This document shows, piece by piece, positions 7,947-15,089 of a stretch of 20,343 bases of DNA (its first letter is position 1; the number at the start of each line of letters is the position of its first letter). The position numbers were made by a program, and so were the translations under genes. The stretch is from Chloroflexi bacterium RBG_13_51_52 (GTDB lineage: Bacteria > Chloroflexota > Dehalococcoidia > Dehalococcoidales > RBG-16-60-22), in NCBI GenBank assembly GCA_001796525.1, contig MGMT01000042.1, positions 1-20,343 of the forward strand, given 5' to 3'. A model generated the notes under the pieces. The model had not been told where the DNA came from and searched no databases. It saw nothing but the letters and a program-made list of their open reading frames with translations.

Positions 7947-10001
7947 CTAGCTCTTTTCAGCCTTTTCCGCCTGTTTCTGCGATACGAGTTTCTGGGTTAT
8001 ATTAGCCGGGACTTCTTCATAATGGTCGAATTCCATGATAAAAGTTGCCCGTCCCTGTGTCATTGATTTAAGGTCGATGCTGTAGCGCTGGATTTCCGCC
8101 AGGGGAACCTGCGCATCGATAACATTTGTATCGCCCTCCGGGTTCATCCCCATCACGCGGGCGCGTTTGGTATTGAGGTCACCGATAATATCGCCGGTAA
8201 GGTCGTTGGGCACCGTTACCTTTAAGTTCATTATCGGCTCCAGAAGGATAGGCCGACCTTCCGCGAGTCCTTTCTTAAATGCCCCGGCCCCGGCTATTTT
8301 GAAACATATTTCAGATGAATCAACCGCATGAAAGCTTCCGTCATAAAGTGTTGCCTTTACTCCTATAACCGGATATCCGGCCAGGCAGCCTTCGGAATAG
8401 GCTTCAACGACTCCCTTCTCGACAGCGGGAATATAGTTCCTGGGCACAGAACCTCCCACCACTTTTTCGGCGAACTCATTGGCGCCGCGTTCCGGTAGCG
8501 GTTCCAGTGCCAGTAAAACGTGGCCGTACTGGCCGTGACCGCCGGACTGTTTTTTATGCTTGTATTCCGCTTTAGACGGCGCTGTAATTGTCTCGCGGTA
8601 CGGGACCTTGGGAATAGCCAGTTCCACATGCACGCCGAACTTACGCTGCATCTTTTCTGCGGCTACGGAAAGGTGGGTATCACCCATGCCGGAAAGAATC
8701 GTTTCACCGGTGCCCAATTCCCGGTGCACTTTAAGCGTGGGGTCTTCTTCCGTAAGGCGGGATAAAGCCGAGCCCATTTTATCGATATCGATTTTCGTCT
8801 TAGGGTATACGGCTTCCCGGAAAATAGGGGTGGGGAAGACGATAGGCGTTATTTTTACCTGCTTATCTTGAGTGCATAACGTATCTCCCGTGGCAGTCAC
8901 GTTCAGTTTTGCCACCGCACCGATATCCCCGGCCCTGATTTCAGCTGCCGGTTCCTGTGTTTTCCCTCTCATTAAATATAGCTGCCCGATACGCTCAACG
9001 GCGCTCTGGCTGGAATTATAAACCTGCGAGTTACTGGTAAAAACTCCATTGTAAACACGAAAATAGGTAAGCTTCCCGACATACGGGTCGGCGGTAGTTT
9101 TGAAGACCAGCGCAGCGAGCGGCGCGCTTTCCGAGGGGTCGGCAGCTCCACTTGCAGTCATTATTTTTTGCTCTTTGGGTAAAGGCAGGTAATCACATAT
9201 AGCGTCTAATACACGGTTAACCGCGATGTTTTGCAGCGCGGAGCCGGCTATTATAGGTACGATACTGCCGCTGATGACAGCCTGCCTCAATGTCCCGGTG
9301 AGTTCTTCAAGAGTTATTTCATCGCCGCCGAGGTATTTCTCAATCAGTTTATCATCAATCTCGGCGATTGCTTCTATAAGTTTTTCACGGTACGAGTCTG
9401 CCTGCGCTTTAACTGCTTCGGGAATTTCAGCTTCTTTCGGAGGTGAACCGGTGTAGGCTTTCATCGTCAGCAGGTCAACCACACCTTGAAAATCTGTATG
9501 AGCGCCGATAGTAATCTGAATCGGATGGCATTTGGCACCAAGTTTAGTCTTGATTTCTTCAACAACTTTAAAGAAGTCGGCATTTTCACGGTCCATTTTG
9601 TTTATATAGACAAGTCTTGGAAGTTTAGCTTCCTCACAATAGCCCCAGACCATCTCCGTGCCTACTTCTACCCCGGAGGCGGCGCATACGGCGACGATAG
9701 CCCCCTCGCTGACGCGCATGCCGGCTTTTACCTCACCGACGAAATCGGCATAACCCGGAACATCGATGATGTTCAATTTTCTTTCCCGCCAGTTCGACGG
9801 AAGCAGGGATAAATTTATGCTGATACGGCGCTTGGCTTCATCCGGGTCGTAATCAGATGTTGAAGAGCCGTCATCAACTTTACCTAACCGGTTGATTACT
9901 CCGGCATTAAAAAGCATCGCTTCAGAGAGCGATGTTTTACCGGCACCGCCGTGGGATAACAGAACAACGTTGTGAATATTCTCCAGTCCGTATTTAGGCA
10001 T
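7947..10001 (-). CDS. Elongation factor G-like translational GTPase (not canonical EF-G)
   Basis: This 684-residue GTPase has the full EF-G domain order: G domain (about 1-280), domain II, and C-terminal domains III-V, the last ending near SMTQGRATFIMEFDHYEEVP. The P-loop is SHGGAGKTS (16-24), unlike the AHIDAGKTT of ordinary EF-G. Switch I reads RRISIN rather than RGITI. G3 is DVPGYADF (80-87), with Tyr84 where EF-G has its catalytic His. G4 is NKMD (134-137) and G5 lies near GSALQN. These are features of the EF-G-like paralogue family, members of which occur beside a normal fusA; the housekeeping fusA is presumably elsewhere. Its role is not settled. It has its own promoter and an AGGTGG ribosome site 4 bases from the ATG. 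The family is secure; the function is open. Confidence 0.9.
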   Translation of the reverse strand: MPKYGLENIHNVVLLSHGGAGKTSLSEAMLFNAGVINRLGKVDDGSSTSDYDPDEAKRRISINLSLLPSNWRERKLNIIDVPGYADFVGEVKAGMRVSEGAIVAVCAASGVEVGTEMVWGYCEEAKLPRLVYINKMDRENADFFKVVEEIKTKLGAKCHPIQITIGAHTDFQGVVDLLTMKAYTGSPPKEAEIPEAVKAQADSYREKLIEAIAEIDDKLIEKYLGGDEITLEELTGTLRQAVISGSIVPIIAGSALQNIAVNRVLDAICDYLPLPKEQKIMTASGAADPSESAPLAALVFKTTADPYVGKLTYFRVYNGVFTSNSQVYNSSQSAVERIGQLYLMRGKTQEPAAEIRAGDIGAVAKLNVTATGDTLCTQDKQVKITPIVFPTPIFREAVYPKTKIDIDKMGSALSRLTEEDPTLKVHRELGTGETILSGMGDTHLSVAAEKMQRKFGVHVELAIPKVPYRETITAPSKAEYKHKKQSGGHGQYGHVLLALEPLPERGANEFAEKVVGGSVPRNYIPAVEKGVVEAYSEGCLAGYPVIGVKATLYDGSFHAVDSSEICFKIAGAGAFKKGLAEGRPILLEPIMNLKVTVPNDLTGDIIGDLNTKRARVMGMNPEGDTNVIDAQVPLAEIQRYSIDLKSMTQGRATFIMEFDHYEEVPANITQKLVSQKQAEKAEKS

Positions 10002-10034
10002 GAAACCACCTGCTCTCTATATTCTTCGGATATT

Positions 10035-10064
10035 ATTATACCCGCAGTAGACCGAACACGGCAA
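10035..10064 (-). promoter_or_regulatory. Promoter of the EF-G-like gene
   Basis: On the minus strand TTGCCG (10064-10059) is followed after 18 bases by a perfect TATAAT (10040-10035), 33 bases before the ATG at 10001. This suggests the GTPase is transcribed on its own as well as, or instead of, by read-through from the nitroreductase genes. Confidence 0.7.
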
Positions 10065-10112
10065 GCGCTCGTGAAATGTGATATTTATCTATGAAGAATG
10101 TTAAAGGTATTT

Positions 10113-10694
10113 TCAGAATTTATCTTTGATAGCAATCTCGGACAGTTCTTTGCGGGGCGGCGCCTTGCCTTCCTGGTCGGGTACGCCGACGGGGAACAAG
10201 GTGACTACCCGGTAACCTTTCGGTACGTTGAGGACCTTCTCCGCCTGTGCGGCGTCGAAAGCGCCGATAATCACCGTGCCGAGACCTTGTGCGTGGGCTG
10301 CCAGCACCATATTTTGCACTGCCAGCGCAGTATCAAACATGAACCAGTCGCCTTTATCGGTAGCGTATTCAACCCCGCCTCCGCCCGGCCCGTGTTTAGC
10401 CCCAGCTTTTCCTATCTCTGCACAAACGGCGATAATCACCGGGACCGTATTCATGGCATTAGCGGCTGGATTTGGGATTTCTTTATCCGGGAGTTTAATC
10501 TTCATTAATGTATCGGTAAGTTTTGCCCTCAATTCGGCGTCGCGTACAACGACGAAGCGCCAGCACTGCGTATTCCCCCATGAAGGCGCCCAGCGCCCGG
10601 CTTCCAGAATTGCTTCTATCTTCTTGTCATCAATTTGGTCGGTTTTATATCGTCTGATGCTTCTTCTGCTTTTAATCGCTTCTAATACTTCCAT
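10113..10694 (-). CDS. Nitroreductase family protein (second tandem copy)
   Basis: This 193-residue FMN-dependent oxidoreductase belongs to the nitroreductase superfamily, whose members use NAD(P)H to reduce nitro groups, quinones or other acceptors, often as homodimers. FMN-binding elements are visible: SRRSIRRYK (9-17) for the phosphate, APSWGNTQCWRFVVV near 37-51, and AAHAQGLGTVIIGAFD near 132-147. It is clearly a paralogue of the gene immediately upstream (10704-11282), sharing the RRSIR, APSWGN, GLGTVI and PRK-LSE blocks over its full length. It differs by a glycine-rich insert, GPGGGG, before TDKGDWFMFD. AAGGA lies 6 bases before the ATG and overlaps the stop of the upstream copy, so the two are translationally close. 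The substrate is unknown. No partner gene points to one. Confidence 0.9.
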   Translation of the reverse strand: MEVLEAIKSRRSIRRYKTDQIDDKKIEAILEAGRWAPSWGNTQCWRFVVVRDAELRAKLTDTLMKIKLPDKEIPNPAANAMNTVPVIIAVCAEIGKAGAKHGPGGGGVEYATDKGDWFMFDTALAVQNMVLAAHAQGLGTVIIGAFDAAQAEKVLNVPKGYRVVTLFPVGVPDQEGKAPPRKELSEIAIKDKF

Positions 10695-10703
10695 TAATAT
10701 TCC

Positions 10704-11282
10704 TTATCTATTATTGAATTTATCTTTAAAAAGGACTTCGGACAGCTGTTTACGGGGAGATATCTGTCCTTTACGTTCAGGCACACCCAGCGGTGTCATG
10801 GTAACTATAGCGTAACCTTCAGGAACGCCCAGGAGTTGCGCAGCTTTAACAGCGTCAAATCCGCCTACGATTACCGTGCCAAGCCCCAGAGTATGAGCTG
10901 CCAGAGTCAAATTTTCCACTGCCAGGGCAATATCGAACATAAACCAGTAATCGCCCTTATCGGTAACAGGAGTGCCGTCGGCGCTGCACCCGGCTTTTCC
11001 CTTTTCGGCGCAGATAACTATCAGGACCGGCGCCTGCTTGATGGATTTGGCAGCGGCGTTTTCAACCCATTCGTTATCAATTTTTACCCTGGAGAGCGTA
11101 TCGGCAATATCCGTCTTGATTTTCGGGTCGCGTATCACTATAAAACGCCAGCATTGTATATTGCCCCAGGAAGGCGCCCAGTGCGCCGCTTCCAACACGG
11201 TTTGAATAGTCTTATCATCCACAATATCGGGCTTGTAATGCCGGATGCTTCTCCTGTTTTTAATCGCTTCAAATACATCCAT
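10704..11282 (-). CDS. Nitroreductase family protein (first tandem copy)
   Basis: This 192-residue FMN oxidoreductase is a paralogue of the following gene. The sequence starts MDVFEAIKNRRSIRHYK and carries APSWGNIQCWRF, TDKGDYWFMFD and LGLGTVIVGGFD in the same order as its twin. I place the start at the ATG at 11282, not the GTG six bases upstream at 11288. GGAGG (11294-11290) is 7 bases from the ATG but almost touches the GTG, and the twin begins at the equivalent residue. The pcm stop TGA lies between this ribosome site and the ATG, so the genes are tightly coupled. The side-by-side copies suggest a local duplication followed by divergence. The function beyond flavin-dependent reduction is unknown. 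Confidence 0.9.
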   Translation of the reverse strand: MDVFEAIKNRRSIRHYKPDIVDDKTIQTVLEAAHWAPSWGNIQCWRFIVIRDPKIKTDIADTLSRVKIDNEWVENAAAKSIKQAPVLIVICAEKGKAGCSADGTPVTDKGDYWFMFDIALAVENLTLAAHTLGLGTVIVGGFDAVKAAQLLGVPEGYAIVTMTPLGVPERKGQISPRKQLSEVLFKDKFNNR

Positions 11283-11284
11283 AT

Positions 11285-11947
11285 TCACCCTCCGTATCCA
11301 CTGCCGTTTGAATTTTCCCAGGCTCCCTTGCCGATAAGAGCCACGAAACGGCAGCCTCCGAGTTTTTCAACCTTATTATTTTCTTTTTGCCTGGTTACCT
11401 TATAAAGCTCCTGGACATAGCGTGAACCCGCCGGTATTACCATGCGACCACCGATAGCAAGTTGGTTAATCAGGTCATCCGGTATGTCCGGAGCTGCGGC
11501 CGTAACCATGATGGCATCGTAAGGCGCTTCTTCCGGCCAGCCCAGGGTCTCTTTGGCTAAATGTATCTCGATATTGTCATAGCCCAGGCTGTCCAGGACT
11601 CTCCGAGCGGATTTTGCCAAGGCGGGCACACGTTCGATGGAAATAATTTTCCCGGCTAACTCGGCTAATATCGCTGTCTGGTAGCCGCTGCCCGTGCCTA
11701 TTTCCAGTACCTTTTCGTTGCCCGTTAGTTCCAGTGACTGCGTCATCAAGGCAATAATATAAGGCTGTGAAATCGTTTGTTCCCAGCCGATAGGCAGCGG
11801 CCCGTCTTCATAAGCCAGATGACGGCTCTCCTCCGGTATAAATTGCTCGCGCGGTATACGTGACATGGCGGCTAAAACCCGCTTATCTTTTATCTCTACA
11901 TAGAGTTGACGTATCAGTTCGGCTCTAGCCGTTTCATAGTCCTTCAT
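11285..11947 (-). CDS. pcm: Protein-L-isoaspartate O-methyltransferase
   Basis: PCMT methylates isoaspartyl residues in aged proteins using S-adenosylmethionine, starting their repair. The 220-residue product has the family N-terminus (Q-L near the start, KRVLAAMSRIPREQFIP), the signature DGPLPIGWEQTISQPYIIALM, and the SAM motif VLEIGTGSGYQTAILA. Later come IISIERVPALAKSARRVL, the substrate-side segment APYDAIMVTAAAPDIPDDLINQL, and GGRMVIPAG. I use the ATG at 11947. The frame is also open to a TTG at 11959, 5 bases after the upstream stop, which would add four residues; neither has a convincing ribosome site. The gene overlaps the ribosome-site region of the first nitroreductase. The assignment is secure; only the start is doubtful. 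Confidence 0.93.
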   Translation of the reverse strand: MKDYETARAELIRQLYVEIKDKRVLAAMSRIPREQFIPEESRHLAYEDGPLPIGWEQTISQPYIIALMTQSLELTGNEKVLEIGTGSGYQTAILAELAGKIISIERVPALAKSARRVLDSLGYDNIEIHLAKETLGWPEEAPYDAIMVTAAAPDIPDDLINQLAIGGRMVIPAGSRYVQELYKVTRQKENNKVEKLGGCRFVALIGKGAWENSNGSGYGG

Positions 11948-11964
11948 GGTCGCCGTCAAGACGT

Positions 11965-12261
11965 TCAGGAAAAAATATAATAAGCCACAATCAATAAGAT
12001 TATGATAATACCCGTAAGGATGCCTATTCTCTTTAAGTCACTGCCGATAAACTCATAATGCAAGGGCAGGGCTGCGGAAGACACTATCTTTTTCTGCACC
12101 GATGTTTTTACTATCGGGGCAATGCCTGGAGGTGCCTCTGCTCTCGAAATACTGCCGGTGGCTTCCTGTGGTAAACCTGTGCCCGCCTGCATTTGTATGT
12201 TTTTAATTCTTTTCTTGCTGTGATGATGCTTGCCTCTACCGTGTTTAGATTTCGCTGGCAA
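11965..12261 (-). CDS. Small basic protein with C-terminal membrane anchor, function unknown
   Basis: I do not recognise this 98-residue protein. The first 20 residues are strongly basic and His-rich (AKSKHGRGKHHHSKKRIK). A Pro/Ala-rich linker follows, and residues 79-97 (IGILTGIIIILLIVAYYIF) form a single transmembrane helix ending one residue before the C-terminus. That layout suggests a tail-anchored protein with a cationic cytoplasmic head, perhaps touching nucleic acid or acidic lipid; this is inference. The start is TTG at 12261, supported by a perfect AGGAGG 7 bases upstream; no better start exists. It follows the Xer recombinase by 23 bases and precedes pcm by 5-17, so it is probably co-transcribed with them. 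The strong ribosome site and tight packing argue that it is a real gene. Confidence 0.72.
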   Translation of the reverse strand: MPAKSKHGRGKHHHSKKRIKNIQMQAGTGLPQEATGSISRAEAPPGIAPIVKTSVQKKIVSSAALPLHYEFIGSDLKRIGILTGIIIILLIVAYYIFS

Positions 12262-12284
12262 CTGTTTACCTCCTGTTGAATTTA

Positions 12285-13184
12285 CTATTTTGCCCTGGGA
12301 TGAGATTTATCGTAGGTCCGCCGAACCTGCTCGGTAGTCAGGTGCGTATAAACCTGGGTGGTGGATATATTGGCATGTCCCAGCAATTCCTGTACCGACC
12401 TTAAATCGGCGCCTCCGCTTAGCATATGCGTGGCAAAACTGTGCCTCAACGTGTGCGGGCTGATTTTAGAACTTAGTCCAGCGGTCTTGGCGTATTCCTT
12501 AAGCTTCTGCCAGAATCCCTGCCTGGTAAGCCTTTCACCGCGGGCGTTTAAAAACATTGCCGTTTCTTTCTTGCCGTGAGCCAGCTTGGGACGGTCTTCA
12601 TTAATATATGTTTTTACAGCCTTGGCGATATTTTCGTATAGAGGGATAATGCGTTCCTTCCTGCCTTTTCCAAAACACCGCACGAAGTAATTGCCCTCGG
12701 TATTAACGTCGCCCAGGTTCAACGCCACCAGTTCGCTTATGCGCATACCGCTGGCATACAGCAGCTCCAACATAGCCCGGTCGCGTTTGGCTTCCGCTGT
12801 AGATAGTTTAGCGGGTTGCTCCAGCAGCAGGCGTACCTGGTTAATCGGTATCGGTTTAGGTAAAGCCTTGCCTACGCTGGGCGATCTCATATTTTCAGTC
12901 GGGTCGGTTTTAATGTGACCTTCCGATAACATAAAACCGAAGAATGACCTGGCTGCCGCTACCTTGCGTGCAACCGTGGTCGCTACATAGCCCCTCTCTT
13001 TGAGATTAAGCATGTAGCCTAACATGGTCTGCCTGTTGAAATTTGCCCAGGAAGCCAGCGATGTGTTTCCCTTCGCGAAATCAGCCAGCCCCGTGAGGTC
13101 GTTTCGGTAGGCAGAAATGGTATGTTCGGAATATCCTTTTTCAACCGCCAGAAAATGCAGGAAATTTTCGATTGGTTCTTTCAT
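12285..13184 (-). CDS. xerC: Site-specific tyrosine recombinase, XerC/XerD type
   Basis: Xer recombinases resolve chromosome dimers at dif during segregation. The 299-residue protein has the normal length and two-domain form: an N-terminal SAM-like core-binding domain (about 1-90) and a C-terminal catalytic domain. The catalytic set is complete: Arg148 in ASGMRISEL, Lys173 in GKGRKERIIPL, His244 and Arg247 in HTLRHSFATHML, His270 in LLGHANI, and the nucleophile Tyr279 in TTQVYTHL. XerC and XerD cannot be told apart reliably by eye, so the symbol is provisional. Nothing else in the window looks mobile and no att-like repeats flank it, so I read it as the housekeeping enzyme rather than an element integrase. 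The ATG at 13184 is preceded by GAGGAG. Confidence 0.9.
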   Translation of the reverse strand: MKEPIENFLHFLAVEKGYSEHTISAYRNDLTGLADFAKGNTSLASWANFNRQTMLGYMLNLKERGYVATTVARKVAAARSFFGFMLSEGHIKTDPTENMRSPSVGKALPKPIPINQVRLLLEQPAKLSTAEAKRDRAMLELLYASGMRISELVALNLGDVNTEGNYFVRCFGKGRKERIIPLYENIAKAVKTYINEDRPKLAHGKKETAMFLNARGERLTRQGFWQKLKEYAKTAGLSSKISPHTLRHSFATHMLSGGADLRSVQELLGHANISTTQVYTHLTTEQVRRTYDKSHPRAK

Positions 13185-13240
13185 AATATCTCCTCGTGGC
13201 TTAAGTTTTAACCGGCATTGCCTCCAAGACTTCTAGTAAC

Positions 13241-13266
13241 TATTTTAACATAATATTTTAACATAA
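13241..13266. repeat. Perfect tandem 13-base duplication upstream of xerC
   Basis: The unit TATTTTAACATAA occurs twice with no gap (13241-13253 and 13254-13266). Read towards xerC, each copy contains TAAAAT, a 5 of 6 match to a -10 box, so the duplication doubles a possible promoter element. No good -35 box accompanies either copy. Confidence 0.6.
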
Positions 13267-13434
13267 AAAAGGGCGGTATTAACCCTCTCATTTTTATATT
13301 GTATGTTCCTTTACCATACGACTGCAAAGCCATAACTATAAGCAGTCTCAAATCAAGATTTCTTCAAAGTATCAATTCTCTTTTCAGAAGTGAATACCTC
13401 TTCCTGATGTCCATGCCTGACATATTGACTATTA

Positions 13435-13455
13435 CCAACCAGCTATTGTGGTTGG
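13435..13455 (+). promoter_or_regulatory. 7 bp inverted repeat in the pilus-cluster leader
   Basis: CCAACCA (13435-13441) and TGGTTGG (13449-13455) form a perfect 7 bp stem with a 7-base loop, about 66 bases before the assembly ATPase start. No T-run follows, so a simple terminator is unlikely. It could be an operator or an RNA hairpin; nothing seen distinguishes these. Confidence 0.4.
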
Positions 13456-13502
13456 GACGAAAGACATATAAGATGATTTCAGCAGGGTGTACATAAAGGT
13501 AT

Positions 13503-13520
13503 AAAAAAGGCAGCTTTTTT
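13503..13520 (+). promoter_or_regulatory. Inverted repeat containing the ribosome site of the pilus assembly ATPase
   Basis: AAAAAAG and CTTTTTT pair perfectly around a GCAG loop and end one base before the ATG at 13522. The only Shine-Dalgarno-like sequence, AAGG (13507-13510), lies inside the stem and loop. If the hairpin forms it would limit ribosome access. The stem is almost all A-U, so it is weak. Confidence 0.4.
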
Positions 13521-13521
13521 C

Positions 13522-15042
13522 ATGAATCCACCTATTGAAGAAGCCAAGAATATATTACGCAAAAAATCACCCGAGCCGGAAGCCTTGCGTCTCATTCCGG
13601 AGACTATGGCCCGCAAGTATATTACCATACCTGTAGCTATCGAAGGAAATATCTTGCGCGTGGCTATGACTAATCCTTCCGATATTCTGGCGCTGGAAGC
13701 TCTGGCAAGCTCGAGCCAGATGCGCATTGAACCTGAAGCAGCCTCACCCGAAGAAATACTTGAAGCTATCGATTTCAATTATAAAAATTACGAGGAAATT
13801 GAAAAGCAAATTTCCAACATAACTCTATCTCAAGAAATTAAAAAAATAGATAGACAGCTTATTGCCGACCCAAATACGGAAGCCCCGGTAGCCCAGGTGT
13901 TATCCCTTATCATCGATGAAGCGGTAAAAGCTCGAGCCTCCGATATTCACCTTCATCCCGGCGAAGATAAGCTGCGGGTACGCTACCGCATTGACGGTAC
14001 GCTGCATGATATGTTTTCTTTACCGCTGACCACGCTGACCCAGATTATTTCGAGAATTAAAATCATGGCGAACATGAACATTGCCGACCATCACCGTCCG
14101 CAGGACGGTCAATTCTCGGTAAAAGCCAAGGGCAGATTGATAGATATACGAGTTGCGATTATCGCCACCGTATGTGGAGAAATGGCGGTATTGCGTCTCC
14201 TCGATAAATCGCGCGCGACCTTGAACTTGTCTGAACTCGGATTTCTACCCGAGAGCTTGAACAAGTATGAAAGTATGCTTAAAGTACCTTATGGCGTTAT
14301 CCTGGTCAGCGGACCCACCGGTGCGGGCAAGACAACCACGCTATACGCTTCGCTGAACTCACTCGACCAGACTTCACGTAATATTATCACTGTCGAAGAC
14401 CCCGTCGAGTACCGGTTTTCCAGCATTAATCAGATACAGGTGAACGTACGTGCCGGCATCACTTTTGCCAGCGGTTTAAGGTCTATACTTAGACTCGACC
14501 CCGATGTAATCTTAATCGGCGAGATCCGCGATGCGGAGACGGCTAATATTGCTATTCAGTCGGCCCTCACCGGACACCTGGTGCTTTCCTCGATACACGC
14601 CAATGATTCCGTGGGTGTTGTATTGCGCCTCCTCGATCTCGGGGTAGAACCATTCCTGGTGTCTTCGGCTCTTATCGGGGTTGTATCACAGCGGATGGTA
14701 CGCCGCATATGTTCTCACTGTGCACGTCCGATAAAAGCATCTCCAGAAGAGATTATTATCTATGCCCAGGAAATGGGCGAAGAAAAAACCGAGTTTATAC
14801 AGGGAGCCGGATGCAAATCCTGCGCAAATAGCGGCTATCGCGGCAGGACCGGCATATTTGAAATCCTCTGCAATAGCGATGATATTAAAACTCTGCTTTT
14901 AAAAGGAGCTTCATCCGGTGAATTACGTAACCAGGCTATTAAAGAAGGTATGGTTACTTTAGTGAAGGACGGTCTGGAAAAGGTTAAAAGAAATATCACC
15001 ACTCCCGCGGAGATACTGCGTAATGCTTATACTGTCGCTTAA
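13522..15042 (+). CDS. pilB: Type IV pilus assembly / type II secretion ATPase (PilB/GspE)
   Basis: This hexameric ATPase powers pilin polymerisation at the inner membrane. The 506-residue protein has a short GspE/MshE-like N-terminal domain (about 18-90, with IPETMARKYITIPVAIEGNI), then the PAS-like N2 domain with ASDIHLHPGEDKLRVRYRIDG (139-159), and the RecA-like core. Visible motifs are Walker A GPTGAGKT (264-271), the Asp-box IITVEDPVEY (288-297), Walker B LDPDVILIGEIRD (325-337) and the His box SSIHANDS (356-363). A tetracysteine zinc site is present (Cys397, Cys400, Cys431, Cys434), as is usual for assembly ATPases and absent from PilT. An in-frame TGA at 13474 and no other start codon in between fix the start at the ATG at 13522. 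It leads a five-gene unit with pilC and pilT. Whether the machine is a pilus, pseudopilus or competence system cannot be told without pilins. Confidence 0.94.
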   Translation: MNPPIEEAKNILRKKSPEPEALRLIPETMARKYITIPVAIEGNILRVAMTNPSDILALEALASSSQMRIEPEAASPEEILEAIDFNYKNYEEIEKQISNITLSQEIKKIDRQLIADPNTEAPVAQVLSLIIDEAVKARASDIHLHPGEDKLRVRYRIDGTLHDMFSLPLTTLTQIISRIKIMANMNIADHHRPQDGQFSVKAKGRLIDIRVAIIATVCGEMAVLRLLDKSRATLNLSELGFLPESLNKYESMLKVPYGVILVSGPTGAGKTTTLYASLNSLDQTSRNIITVEDPVEYRFSSINQIQVNVRAGITFASGLRSILRLDPDVILIGEIRDAETANIAIQSALTGHLVLSSIHANDSVGVVLRLLDLGVEPFLVSSALIGVVSQRMVRRICSHCARPIKASPEEIIIYAQEMGEEKTEFIQGAGCKSCANSGYRGRTGIFEILCNSDDIKTLLLKGASSGELRNQAIKEGMVTLVKDGLEKVKRNITTPAEILRNAYTVA

Positions 15043-15089
15043 CAGTAATGATTATACCCGATCTGGTGTTAAAAAGCTGGGGAGAATGA

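Larger units (their letters stand above)
13185..13521. other. Divergent intergenic region with inverted repeats, between xerC and the pilus cluster
   Basis: These 337 bases hold no convincing gene. They contain a perfect tandem 13-base repeat (13241-13266) and several inverted repeats: GTATG/CATAC (13301-13319), GACTGC/GCAGTC (13320-13347), CCAACCA/TGGTTGG (13435-13455) and AAAAAAG/CTTTTTT (13503-13520). A frame open from a TTG at 13299 to 13496 lacks a ribosome site and any recognisable sequence. No near-consensus promoter for the pilus genes was found. A weak candidate is TTGTGG (13446-13451), 17 bases, TAAGAT (13469-13474). The region could hold a structured leader or regulator sites for the pilus genes. 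Confidence 0.55.

Noticed and set aside
10228..10815. 195-residue plus-strand open frame across both nitroreductase genes
   Set aside because: It is antisense to two clear genes, low in complexity and Ser/Ala-rich, with no supporting ribosome site.
10836..11405. 189-residue plus-strand open frame opposite the first nitroreductase and pcm
   Set aside because: It is antisense to two motif-confirmed genes and carries no family signature.
12285..13184. Integrase of a mobile element
   Set aside because: No attachment-site repeats, tRNA, excisionase or phage genes nearby. Length and motifs fit housekeeping Xer, and it sits in an operon with pcm.
13320..13347. c-di-GMP-I (GEMM) riboswitch, suggested by GCAAAGCC in the GACTGC/GCAGTC hairpin before pilus genes
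   Set aside because: The upstream GGCAAACC arm, the GAAA tetraloop hairpin and the downstream GC-rich receptor are not in the right order or place. One shared octamer is not enough; a covariance search would settle it.
13299..13496. 65-residue open frame from TTG ahead of pilB
   Set aside because: No ribosome site, no recognisable sequence, and it overlaps the inverted repeats of the leader.
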